A program made the translations under genes and the position numbers. A stretch of DNA of 12,914 nucleotides, taken from Acidobacteriota bacterium. GTDB lineage: Bacteria; Acidobacteriota; Terriglobia; Acidiferrales; UBA7541. A model generated the notes under the pieces. That model ran no database searches and was not told where the DNA came from. It saw nothing but the letters and a program-made list of their open reading frames with translations. This document shows positions 7,467 to 12,914 of this stretch, in pieces (position 1 is the stretch's first letter; each line of letters begins with the position of its first letter). Location of the stretch: contig PMOV01000151.1 of the NCBI GenBank assembly GCA_003161195.1, positions 40,847 through 53,760 of the forward strand, given 5' to 3'.

Positions 7467-7697
7467 TCAGCTATCCGGTAGCGGAGATTTTTGCAGATAG
7501 GCGGCCACACCGATGATGGCGTTGATCAGCGCGGCGGCTTCCGCGATGTGCAGCGTGGCGGAGACGCCGCTTTGCAAATTGAAATGCTGCGGGTCGATGC
7601 CGACGGCGGCGAAGCCGGTGAGGACGCCGCCGGCAGCGCCGCTGATGGCGGCGGCAACAATCCCGCGGAGCCAGATTTGGGTGTGCGTTAGACGCAT
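7467..7697 (-). CDS. Small two-helix membrane protein, holin-like
   Basis: A 76-residue protein starting MRLTHTQIWLRG. Two hydrophobic segments are visible (about residues 10-32, IVAAAISGAAGGVLTGFAAVGI, and 48-67, ATLHIAEAAALINAIIGVAAYL), separated by DPQHFNLQSG and followed by a short polar tail KSPLPDS. The pattern of a DPxHFNL loop and a KSPLP tail is one I associate with small phage membrane proteins annotated as possible holins, which form lethal inner-membrane holes for lysis. No endolysin is next to it. There is no recognisable Shine-Dalgarno: a REP hairpin ends 10 bases before the ATG. The gene lies in the structural run between the unknown protein at 7882-8550 and the adaptor-like gene. 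Confidence 0.65.
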   Translation of the reverse strand: MRLTHTQIWLRGIVAAAISGAAGGVLTGFAAVGIDPQHFNLQSGVSATLHIAEAAALINAIIGVAAYLQKSPLPDS

Positions 7698-7707
7698 GGT
7701 TTTTGTA

Positions 7708-7805
7708 GCACAGGCACTCTTGCCTGTGCGTGGCAGCGGTTAGCAATCGTGCATCGCGCAGCCATCGAGGGGTTGCTTCAGCGACACAGGCAAGAGTGCC
7801 TGTGC
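7708..7805. repeat. REPIN 4: inverted REP pair upstream of the holin-like gene
   Basis: Hairpin A at 7708-7729 is a perfect copy (loop ACTCTT). Hairpin B at 7784-7805 has loop AAGAGT and one lost outer base pair. Together with the single hairpin at 7861 it fills the 184-base gap between the genes at 7697 and 7882, in which I see no coding sequence. Confidence 0.9.
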
Positions 7806-7860
7806 TACTCAAAGGCCGCCTAAGTGGCTGCGCGATGCGTGCTTGAAAGGACTTGGCGCG

Positions 7861-7882
7861 GCACAGGGGAGAGTGCCTGTGC
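7861..7882. repeat. Single REP hairpin overlapping the stop codon of the 7882-8550 gene
   Basis: Arms GCACAGGG and GCCTGTGC, loop GAGAGT (B orientation, one arm mismatch). The adjoining conserved flank CTAC gives, on the minus strand, the TAG stop of the upstream gene at 7882-7884. No partner A copy is seen within 130 bases except those of REPIN 4. Confidence 0.85.
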
Positions 7883-8550
7883 TACAAAACCGTGACGAAG
7901 GGTTGCCGGTGGAAGGCTGGCACGGCGTCGTCGAGGACGTCGTAGGCCCATTGGTCGTAGGCGGCTTCTTCGCGCTGCTGGCGATCGTTGAGGCGGCGCT
8001 TCCCTGCTGGGCGTGGGGATTTGCGCGCGTACTCGATGGCGTGGGCGATGTGTTCGGCGGCGGCGGTGGTGAGCTGCAGGAAGCCGCCTTGCGGATCCTC
8101 AAGTGTGAAGCAGTGTTCGTAGTCGCCGCGACTTGGGTAGGGGCCCAGCGCGGGGATGCTGATGCCGTTTTCGCGTTCGATGCTCTGCGCGTACCACTGG
8201 CGCGGGCTGCCGTAGGATTCTGGCGGCATCCAGCGCTCGATGTGCCAGCGATTGACCGCCGGGTATTTTGGTTCGCGGCGGAGCTCGACGACTTCGCGCA
8301 CGAGGTTGCCGCGTTCGTCGCGGTCGGCAAATGTTCCGCCGATCCAAGCCAGGCAGTTCCAGCCCCAGATGGCGCGATAGTTGGGCTCGCCATAGCGGTT
8401 GAAGCCACCGGCGTGGGCCAGGCGCGCGGCGACTTGTGGCGGCGTGTCGTGCGTTTCGCGGAGGATGGTGATGCAAGGTGTGGCCGCAAGGGCACGATGT
8501 ATCGTGCCCCTACGGTTGCCACCTGGACGTGGTTTGCGATTCTGCGGCAC
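7882..8550 (-). CDS. Phage-associated protein of unknown function
   Basis: Up to 222 residues. The conserved-looking core begins near ILRETHDTPPQVAARLAHAGG and includes NRYGEPNYRAIWGWN, LAWIGGTFADRDERGN, PKYPAVNRWHIERWMPPE and a C-terminal helix with AEHIAHAIEYARK, then a basic linker. It is rich in Trp and Tyr and has no membrane segment or signal. I do not recognise a family. The start is uncertain. The only usual start codon in frame after the capsid stop is GTG at 8550, eight bases downstream of that stop, with no clear Shine-Dalgarno. The first 17 or so residues from it (PQNRKPRPGGNRRGTIH) span a palindrome and may not be native; an ATC at 8472 occupies the place where an ATG would be expected. 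Position just after the capsid gene suggests a head or neck role, by context only. The stop lies in a REP. Confidence 0.65.
   Translation of the reverse strand: MPQNRKPRPGGNRRGTIHRALAATPCITILRETHDTPPQVAARLAHAGGFNRYGEPNYRAIWGWNCLAWIGGTFADRDERGNLVREVVELRREPKYPAVNRWHIERWMPPESYGSPRQWYAQSIERENGISIPALGPYPSRGDYEHCFTLEDPQGGFLQLTTAAAEHIAHAIEYARKSPRPAGKRRLNDRQQREEAAYDQWAYDVLDDAVPAFHRQPFVTVL
8490..8509. repeat. Perfect palindromic hairpin, fourth family
   Basis: Nine-base arms GGGCACGAT and ATCGTGCCC are separated by two bases (GT). The sequence is unrelated to the main REP family. It lies just downstream of the capsid gene and within the possible 5' end of the next gene, so it may be a REP-like insertion that rebuilt that gene's start. 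Confidence 0.8.
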
Positions 8551-8558
8551 GGTTTTTC

Positions 8559-9827
8559 TTAGTAGCCGGTTGGGCGGGCCAGTGTGTCGATGTAGGCGCC
8601 GGTGCGCGGGGAGTCGTCCCACACCTGAAATGCGGTGTCGAAGTAGAAGATGTAGGACGCGGCGATGCCGCCGCTGGCGCCGTAAATGGGGAACACCGTG
8701 TTGCCATTGACTTCGTAGAAGTCGATGTCTTTGAGCACGGCGCGGCCCCAGTGGGAGAGGTCCAGGAAGTCCACGCGGGTCTGGTCGGCATTGACGCTGG
8801 CCTTGATGGGGATGCCGCTCATGGTCTTGCGACCGCTGAACAGCAGATCCAGATCGTTGCCGGATTTTTCGCCGCCTTCCTTGATGATCTGGCTGACGGT
8901 GATGCCGAGATTTTCCCAGGCGTGTTCCTGCTCGACGGCCATGTAGGCGATGAGTTTGCCGAGATGGTTGATGCCCAGGGCTTTGCGGACTTTGTTGATG
9001 GCCAGACGGACGTTGCTGGGCGTAAGCGCCGCATTGCCGGCGTTCACGCGCGGGGTGGCGAGCTGAATCGGGTAGGTGGCGCGATTCAGGTTGAGCCACG
9101 TGCCGGTGGTGGCGTTGTTCTGATGATATTTGATGCCGAAGAGGCTGACGGGCTGCGCGCCGGAGAGGCCATCGTGCACGATGACGTCGGTGGCGATGGT
9201 GCCGGTGGGGACATTGTCGACGGTGATGGTTTGCGTGGTGACGGGGTCGGCGGTGAGTACCGTGGTAGTGACGCTGGCGGCGATGTTGCGGTTCGTCGTG
9301 AGCGTGGTGTCGTAGATCTGGATGGTTTGACCCGGATAGACGAGCGCGGCGCCGCTGGGGACGGTCATGGTGAAGGTGCTGCCGCTCACGTTGCTGATGG
9401 TGCCGAGAACGCCGTTGCCGGCGGTTTGCATGAGCTTGTCCAGGAAGGAGCGGAACTGCTTCATGCCCTGGGCCACTTCGCGCTTGGCGGCGTTTTCAAT
9501 GGCGCGTTCGCGGCCGGTGGTGGAGTATTCGACGAGCTTGGTGATTTCAATGGCGAAGCGGAAGAAGACGGGAGCCACCTGCGCTACGTCATAGGCGGTG
9601 CCGGAGCCGCGGCCGAGATCGCCGCCATCCGCGGAGTAGCTGCCGGCTTTGCCGCCGGGATTCACTTGCAGGGGCAGGCGCATGTTACGGCTGGAAACTT
9701 TTTCCACGTCGCCGCGCTGCTGGATCATGGTGAGTAAAATGTCGTCGCGCTCGTACAGCAGGGGTACCTTGTCGCGTACCTTTTCGAGCTGCAACGCGAT
9801 GACGTTCGCGTTTGCTTGTGCTGGCAT
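8559..9827 (-). CDS. Phage major capsid protein (probable HK97-type fold)
   Basis: A 422-residue protein starting MPAQANANVIALQLEKVRDK. AGGAG eight bases before the ATG supports the start. The N-terminal arm is helical and charged (KVPLLYERDDILLTMIQQRG), followed by RNMRLPLQV, a Gly/Asp-rich loop (GGDLGRGSGTAYD) and VFFRFAIEITKLVEYSTTGRER with a long helix, a usual layout for HK97-fold coat proteins. Residues about 130-215 are a Thr/Val-rich beta insertion (GQTIQIYDTTL, ADPVTTQTITVDNVPTG). Then come NVRLAINKVRKALGI, VEQEHAWENLGIT with DLLFSGRKTMSGIPIK, and a C-terminal DTAFQVWDDSPRTGAYIDTLAR. It lies directly after the scaffold-like gene, as expected. The assembled protein forms the icosahedral shell. 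The fold call rests on pattern and context. Confidence 0.82.
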   Translation of the reverse strand: MPAQANANVIALQLEKVRDKVPLLYERDDILLTMIQQRGDVEKVSSRNMRLPLQVNPGGKAGSYSADGGDLGRGSGTAYDVAQVAPVFFRFAIEITKLVEYSTTGRERAIENAAKREVAQGMKQFRSFLDKLMQTAGNGVLGTISNVSGSTFTMTVPSGAALVYPGQTIQIYDTTLTTNRNIAASVTTTVLTADPVTTQTITVDNVPTGTIATDVIVHDGLSGAQPVSLFGIKYHQNNATTGTWLNLNRATYPIQLATPRVNAGNAALTPSNVRLAINKVRKALGINHLGKLIAYMAVEQEHAWENLGITVSQIIKEGGEKSGNDLDLLFSGRKTMSGIPIKASVNADQTRVDFLDLSHWGRAVLKDIDFYEVNGNTVFPIYGASGGIAASYIFYFDTAFQVWDDSPRTGAYIDTLARPTGY

Positions 9828-9914
9828 CTGATTTTCTCCTTAGGATGAGTGGGGTTTTTCTGGAAAGCTTTTTTGTTTCCGGGGCGGACAAATTTGGTGT
9901 TACAGATTTTGGTG

Positions 9915-10036
9915 GCACAGGCACTCTTGCCTGTGCGCGGTGTAAGCGGCGCTATACACGTGGCCATGGCCGGGACCTTAGCGGCTGCGGAGTGATCTCG
10001 GTGTGGGCAGCGGCGCACAGACAGGAGTGCCTGTGC
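9915..10036. repeat. REPIN 5: inverted REP pair between scaffold-like and capsid genes
   Basis: Hairpin A at 9915-9936 is a perfect copy (loop ACTCTT). Hairpin B at 10015-10036 reads GCACAGAC, loop AGGAGT, then GCCTGTGC, with one arm mismatch. It lies in the 218-base gap between the two genes, which otherwise holds only the capsid ribosome-binding site; no coding sequence is seen there. Confidence 0.9.
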
Positions 10037-10045
10037 GACTGAGAA

Positions 10046-11470
10046 TCACAAGTTGAGGATGTCGTCGTCGCTGAGTTGACGGTAGTCGAATTTGCGGTTG
10101 TCGCGAGCGGGCGTCGCGCTACGCGGCGCTTCGCGTGAGGGTGTTTGCGTTTGCGCTTGCGTTGCCGATTGGCTCCGGCCTGCGGCCGCTGGCGGCGACG
10201 TCGCGCTGCTGCTACGGTTTGCTCTCGCGCTGTGCGTGCCGAGCGTGGTCTGCGTCCAATCCGCCAGGACGCGCCGGGCGGCGGTAGGGATGAGTTGCTG
10301 GGCGCGTTCGCCGATGAGGCGGACGACTTGCGCGCGCGCGGTGGCGTCGAGGTGCTGGCCGGCGAGGATGCGCGCGACTTGTTCGCCCAGGGCGCGGTCG
10401 CCCTGGAGGGCTTTTTCGACGTCCTGGCGGATGGCGGAGGAGAGGCGTTCCTTGAGCGCGGCGCCGTTTTCCGTGCGCGCGGCGTTGGGGAGGGCCTGCT
10501 GCAGAGAGCGGTCGATGGCGCCGGCGACGCCGTGCGCGAGCTCTTCATTGGCGGCGCGTTCAAAGGCGGCGTAGGCGGCGAGGCGGGCGTCGTTTTGCGC
10601 AGATAACGGGTTCGCGTGTTGCGCGTTCCGTGTGGCGTTCTGTTCCCCTTGCGAATGTTGAGACGAAGATGACGCCCTGAAGGGCGACGCGGCATGTTGC
10701 TGCGTGGAATTTGCGGAGGCGTTCGATGGATTGTGGAAGGCTTGCGCGAGGCGCGGAAGCGGCGGCGCGCTTCCCTGCTCCCGCGGGGCGCCCGGGTCGT
10801 TGGACGCGTGACCGGCGGCTTCGAGCGCGCGCAGACCGGCGTACACCATTTCACGGAAGGCGGCGGGGTCTTCGCGCAGCATGGCGGCGGCGAGTTGCGC
10901 ACGCGAGGCGCTCACTTGTTCTGGGCCTGCGTTGGGCGCGCCGAAGTACGCGCCATCAATTTCATCGAGCAGGCGCGCGCGGGTCGCTGCGGCACGCGCT
11001 TCTTCCGGCTTGGCGAAAACTTCGCGGAAGGCGGAAGCTTCCTGCCGGGCGGCTTGCGTGGATTGCCAGAGTTGGCGCGCCTCGGGGCCGAGCTGCGGAT
11101 CGTTCATGCGCGCGGCGAGCCAGGCGGGCGGCGCATCGTTCGCGGTGCTCGCGGAAGTTGTTGCGGTGTTTGCCGGGTTCGCGGCGGTTGAATTTTGCGC
11201 TCCGGCGAGTACGTTGGTGTCCGCGGCCGCAGTAACGCCCTTAGTAATGTTTGTGACGACGTTTGAAGCTTCAACTGACTGGCCGTCCGCTGCGCTGGAC
11301 ACCAGCAGAGCCAAATCTTCGCGCAACGGATCGAGCGGGTCGGAGCGTTCACCCGCGAAAATTTCGATGTCCTGGGCGTCCGGCTCGATTTGCAGAATTT
11401 GCTCGTCGGTGAGGGCGAACAAGTCGGCGGTTTGGCTGGCTGCAGGTGACAATCCGGAAGGAAGTGACAT
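10046..11470 (-). CDS. Putative capsid scaffold / assembly protein
   Basis: A 474-residue protein starting MSLPSGLSPAASQTADLFAL. AAGGG six bases before the ATG supports the start. It is acidic at the N-terminus (LTDEQILQIEPDAQDIEIFAGE) and then alternates Ala/Gln/Glu-rich helices with low-complexity linkers (Asn/Ser/Gln-rich around HAASPFRASSSSQHSQGEQ; QAQTQT near the end). A long helical domain covers roughly residues 280-405. There are no Cys clusters, catalytic motifs or membrane segments. The last residues LSDDDILNL echo LTDEQILQI at residues 20-28. Its place just before the major capsid gene and its elongated, disordered composition fit a scaffolding protein, which lines the procapsid and is lost or cleaved on maturation. 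No sequence signature proves this; it could instead be another internal head protein. Confidence 0.55.
   Translation of the reverse strand: MSLPSGLSPAASQTADLFALTDEQILQIEPDAQDIEIFAGERSDPLDPLREDLALLVSSAADGQSVEASNVVTNITKGVTAAADTNVLAGAQNSTAANPANTATTSASTANDAPPAWLAARMNDPQLGPEARQLWQSTQAARQEASAFREVFAKPEEARAAATRARLLDEIDGAYFGAPNAGPEQVSASRAQLAAAMLREDPAAFREMVYAGLRALEAAGHASNDPGAPREQGSAPPLPRLAQAFHNPSNASANSTQQHAASPFRASSSSQHSQGEQNATRNAQHANPLSAQNDARLAAYAAFERAANEELAHGVAGAIDRSLQQALPNAARTENGAALKERLSSAIRQDVEKALQGDRALGEQVARILAGQHLDATARAQVVRLIGERAQQLIPTAARRVLADWTQTTLGTHSARANRSSSATSPPAAAGRSQSATQAQTQTPSREAPRSATPARDNRKFDYRQLSDDDILNL
10673..10686. repeat. Short palindrome inside the scaffold-like gene
   Basis: CGCCCT, two bases, then AGGGCG form a perfect 6-bp stem. 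On the minus strand it encodes part of a Ser/Ala-rich linker (SPFRA), so it may be a small REP-like insertion tolerated in a disordered segment, or chance in GC-rich DNA. Confidence 0.35.
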
Positions 11471-11581
11471 GCTGATCCCTTATGCAAGATAAGCTGAACA
11501 ACGAAATGCTTATTAAAGGCAACGCCGATATACTTTAATAAGGAAATGGCTATTCAAGTTTGCTAAAATAGCGCTAACCCT
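11471..11581. promoter_or_regulatory. Divergent promoter region between scaffold-like and Fic genes
   Basis: This 111-base stretch is markedly AT-richer than its surroundings. Toward the Fic gene, TAAAAT at 11564-11569 fits a -10 box but no good -35 is seen; transcription would begin about five bases before the ATG at 11582, giving a nearly leaderless transcript, and no Shine-Dalgarno is present. Toward the scaffold-like gene, TTGAAT (minus strand, 11557-11552) and GTATAT (11533-11528, 18-base spacing) are a possible weak promoter. Exact boxes are tentative. Confidence 0.5.
11503..11558. promoter_or_regulatory. Probable operator: perfect inverted repeat plus a direct copy
   Basis: CTTATTAAAG at 11509-11518 and its exact reverse complement CTTTAATAAG at 11533-11542 are separated by 14 bases (24 bases centre to centre). 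A third, diverged copy follows: 11503-11518 (GAAATGCTTATTAAAG) matches 11543-11558 (GAAATGGCTATTCAAG) at 13 of 16 positions, 40 bases apart. The set covers the presumed promoters of both divergent genes. The likely ligand is a DNA-binding protein, with the winged helix of the adjacent Fic protein as the first candidate; that link is inference. Confidence 0.6.
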
Positions 11582-12724
11582 ATGAATCCCACTGATTTCA
11601 CGGCAGATAGCCCAGGTCGGCTGGTAACCATCACGGAGGGAACGCAGGCTTTCGTGCCAAGCGTCCTTCCGACCTGGGTGCCGCTAGACGCAAAGGCGGT
11701 AAACCTGCTCGCGGAGGCCAGTCAAGCATTGGGCCTGTTGCAGGGACTGGTGCAATCGTTGCCAAGCCCGCAAATTCTGGTGCGACCGTTCGTCCGGCGC
11801 GAGGCGGAACTTTCGAGCCGCATCGAAGGCACCTACGCAAATCAGGAGGAGCTGGTGCTATTCGAGATCGATCGCGCTACGGCTCCGGAAAAATCCGACA
11901 TTCGCGAAGTCTGGAATTACATAGCGGCTTTTGAATACGGCCTGAAGCGCCTCGTGGAGCTTCCGGTTTCACTACGGCTCATCCGCGAGTTGCACGGAAA
12001 ATTGATGAAAGGAGTTCGCGGGGGCGACCGCCATCCGGGCGAATTCCGAACTTGTCAGAACTACATTGGGCAGAAAGGCCAGCCGATCGCGAACGCCCGC
12101 TACGTACCGCCGCCGCCCGGCGAACTTTCCGCGTGCCTGGACGCGTTTGAAAAGTCGATACATACGGAATCGCAACAGCCATTTTTGGTGCGTTTGGCGT
12201 TGATACATTACCAATTTGAGGCCATCCACCCGTTTGAAGACGGCAACGGACGCATTGGACGGCTCCTGCTGCCGCTACTGCTCGTTGAAAAAGGCATTTT
12301 GTCGCATCCGCTGATACAGCTCAGCGCCTATTTTGAACGGCATCGACGCGAGTACTACGACCACTTGCTGCACGTCAGCCGGTCAGGAGAATGGCAGCCA
12401 TGGGTGACGTTTTTTCTAAGCGCCGTCCATCAAGAATCGATTGGGGCGGCAAAGCGGACGCGCGCCATACTGGACTTGCTCGCGAAGTACCGCGACAAGA
12501 TGGAGTTTTCCGCGCGCGCGCTGAAAATTGTGGACGACCTTTTTGTTACGCCGGCGGTAACCATCAATCAAGTGGCGAAGCGCTTGCGCGTAACGTATCC
12601 CACGGCGGAACTATTGGTTCGCAACCTGATCGCCGCAAACATTTTAACTGCGGACAAGACCCGTCGGCGCAATCGCATCTTTCACGCTTCCGAAATCCTT
12701 AGCCTGGTGCAGGAAGAATCGTGA
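11582..12724 (+). CDS. Fic family protein, class II, with C-terminal winged helix
   Basis: A 380-residue Fic-domain protein; these usually transfer AMP from ATP to a hydroxyl side chain of a target protein. The complete active-site motif HPFEDGNGRIGR is at 216-227: catalytic H216, D220 for metal, the GNG anion hole and R227. An inhibitory motif [ST]xxxE[GN] reads S78-S-R-I-E82-G, on the N-terminal side, which defines class II; E82 would hold the enzyme off. The N-terminal part (about 40-110) resembles the Fic_N domain, and SoFic-like proteins have the same plan and length. Residues about 311-371 form a winged helix (ARALKIVDDLF, TINQVAKRLRVTYPTAELLVRNLI, then the wing RRRNRIF). The ATG at 11582 is the natural start although no Shine-Dalgarno is seen. 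It lies against the direction of the structural genes with its own promoter, like a phage moron. Target and physiological role (toxin-like, defence or self-regulation) are unknown. Confidence 0.93.
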   Translation: MNPTDFTADSPGRLVTITEGTQAFVPSVLPTWVPLDAKAVNLLAEASQALGLLQGLVQSLPSPQILVRPFVRREAELSSRIEGTYANQEELVLFEIDRATAPEKSDIREVWNYIAAFEYGLKRLVELPVSLRLIRELHGKLMKGVRGGDRHPGEFRTCQNYIGQKGQPIANARYVPPPPGELSACLDAFEKSIHTESQQPFLVRLALIHYQFEAIHPFEDGNGRIGRLLLPLLLVEKGILSHPLIQLSAYFERHRREYYDHLLHVSRSGEWQPWVTFFLSAVHQESIGAAKRTRAILDLLAKYRDKMEFSARALKIVDDLFVTPAVTINQVAKRLRVTYPTAELLVRNLIAANILTADKTRRRNRIFHASEILSLVQEES

Positions 12725-12788
12725 AGGAAGAACGTAATCGCCAGGGAACGCGATATTACATTGCCAGGAAAATTCTGCAGTTGGGCGA

Positions 12789-12914
12789 CTATCTTCCGGC
12801 GGCCGGTTGCGGCGGTGATTGCTGCTGCGCCGGTGCGGGTGCGGCGGCGATGCTTAGGGCGCGGAGGTGGGCTTCGGCGTGGGCGCGGACGTTGGCGAAG
12901 CCTGCGGGGTTGGT
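12789..12914 (-). CDS. C-terminal end of a minus-strand protein, possibly the phage portal (5' end outside window)
   Basis: On the minus strand a frame is open from the right edge to TAG at 12789-12791, giving 41 residues that start TNPAGFANVRAHAEAHLRAL and end in a Pro/Gln/Ala-rich tail (PAQQQSPPQPAAGR). The third codon positions are strongly C/G, as in the neighbouring genes. The GFANVRAHAEAHL pattern followed by a disordered Pro/Gln tail resembles the ends of phage portal proteins I have seen, and a portal is what should precede scaffold and capsid. The piece is too short to be sure. It converges with the Fic gene; 64 bases separate the stops and hold no clear terminator. Confidence 0.5.
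   Translation of the reverse strand, partial: TNPAGFANVRAHAEAHLRALSIAAAPAPAQQQSPPQPAAGR

Larger units (their letters stand above)
867..12914. mobile_element. Prophage structural region (partial; right end outside window)
   Basis: Capsid, scaffold-like, adaptor-like, holin-like and fibre-like genes are on one strand in morphogenetic order. The left limit is set by the converging membrane glycosyltransferase gene; no attachment-site repeat or tRNA marks it in the window. Integrase, terminase and lysis enzymes are not visible, so whether the prophage is intact cannot be judged. Many REPINs inside suggest long residence in the chromosome. Confidence 0.65.

Noticed and set aside
9850..9885. Hairpin GGAAA/TTTCC with a T run between scaffold-like and capsid genes
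   Set aside because: The stem is only 5 bp and the T run lies in the loop, so it is not a convincing terminator.
5255..10036. Repeats as a CRISPR array
   Set aside because: Units are palindromic, occur in inverted pairs, are spread irregularly between genes and lack uniform spacers or cas genes.
10145..11191. Plus-strand frames opposite the scaffold-like gene
   Set aside because: The minus-strand frame has a ribosome-binding site, coherent helical protein composition and right position; the opposite frames are Arg/Gly/Ala-rich shadows.
11545..11565. Six-codon upstream frame with AAGG just before its ATG in the Fic promoter
   Set aside because: It lies upstream of or overlapping the presumed -10 box, so it would not be in the transcript; too short to support.
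12721..12914. A + strand gene starting at GTG overlapping the Fic stop
   Set aside because: The frame soon becomes Gly/Ala/Cys-rich and lies opposite the better-supported minus-strand C-terminus at 12789-12914; no ribosome-binding site.

Overview
The window is GC-rich bacterial DNA. It looks like the structural (virion) end of a resident prophage next to an ordinary chromosomal gene. The style of the large secreted beta-rich protein and the families of short palindromic repeats suggest an Acidobacteriota (Terriglobia-like) host; this is inference from resemblance, not from a marker gene.

Layout. At the left edge (1-828, + strand) is the C-terminal part of a multi-pass membrane glycosyltransferase of the GT-C type, probably a host gene. 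Converging on it is a run of minus-strand genes read from right to left: the last 41 codons of a possible portal protein (12789-12914), a putative scaffold protein (10046-11470), a major capsid protein (8559-9827), an unknown protein (7882-8550), a small holin-like membrane protein (7467-7697), a head-tail adaptor-like protein (6605-7327), a small unknown structural-type protein (6057-6407), and a 1455-residue multidomain tail-fibre or tail-spike-like protein that carries a Sec signal peptide (867-5234). Portal, scaffold, capsid, adaptor and fibre in this order fit a short-tailed (podovirus-like) morphogenesis module. Terminase and replication genes are not in the window.

Two units on the + strand break into this module. 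A class II Fic protein (AMP-transferase type, 11582-12724) with a C-terminal winged helix lies between the portal end and the scaffold gene. A perfect AT-rich inverted repeat and a diverged direct copy sit in the 111-bp divergent promoter region. A RAYT (REP-associated tyrosine transposase, 5378-5974) lies between the last two structural genes.

The most striking non-coding signal is a family of 22-bp hairpins (8-bp arms read GCACAGGC and GCCTGTGC, loop ACTCTT or its complement). They occur as five inverted pairs (REPINs) of about 98-122 bp plus one single copy, nearly all in gaps between prophage genes. Two pairs flank the RAYT. Several copies touch coding sequence: one supplies a stop codon, one is read through as the end of the RAYT, and one occupies the ribosome-binding region of the holin-like gene. 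At least three other palindrome types also occur. No gap between genes exceeds 300 bases. No tRNA, rRNA, CRISPR array or convincing attachment site was seen.
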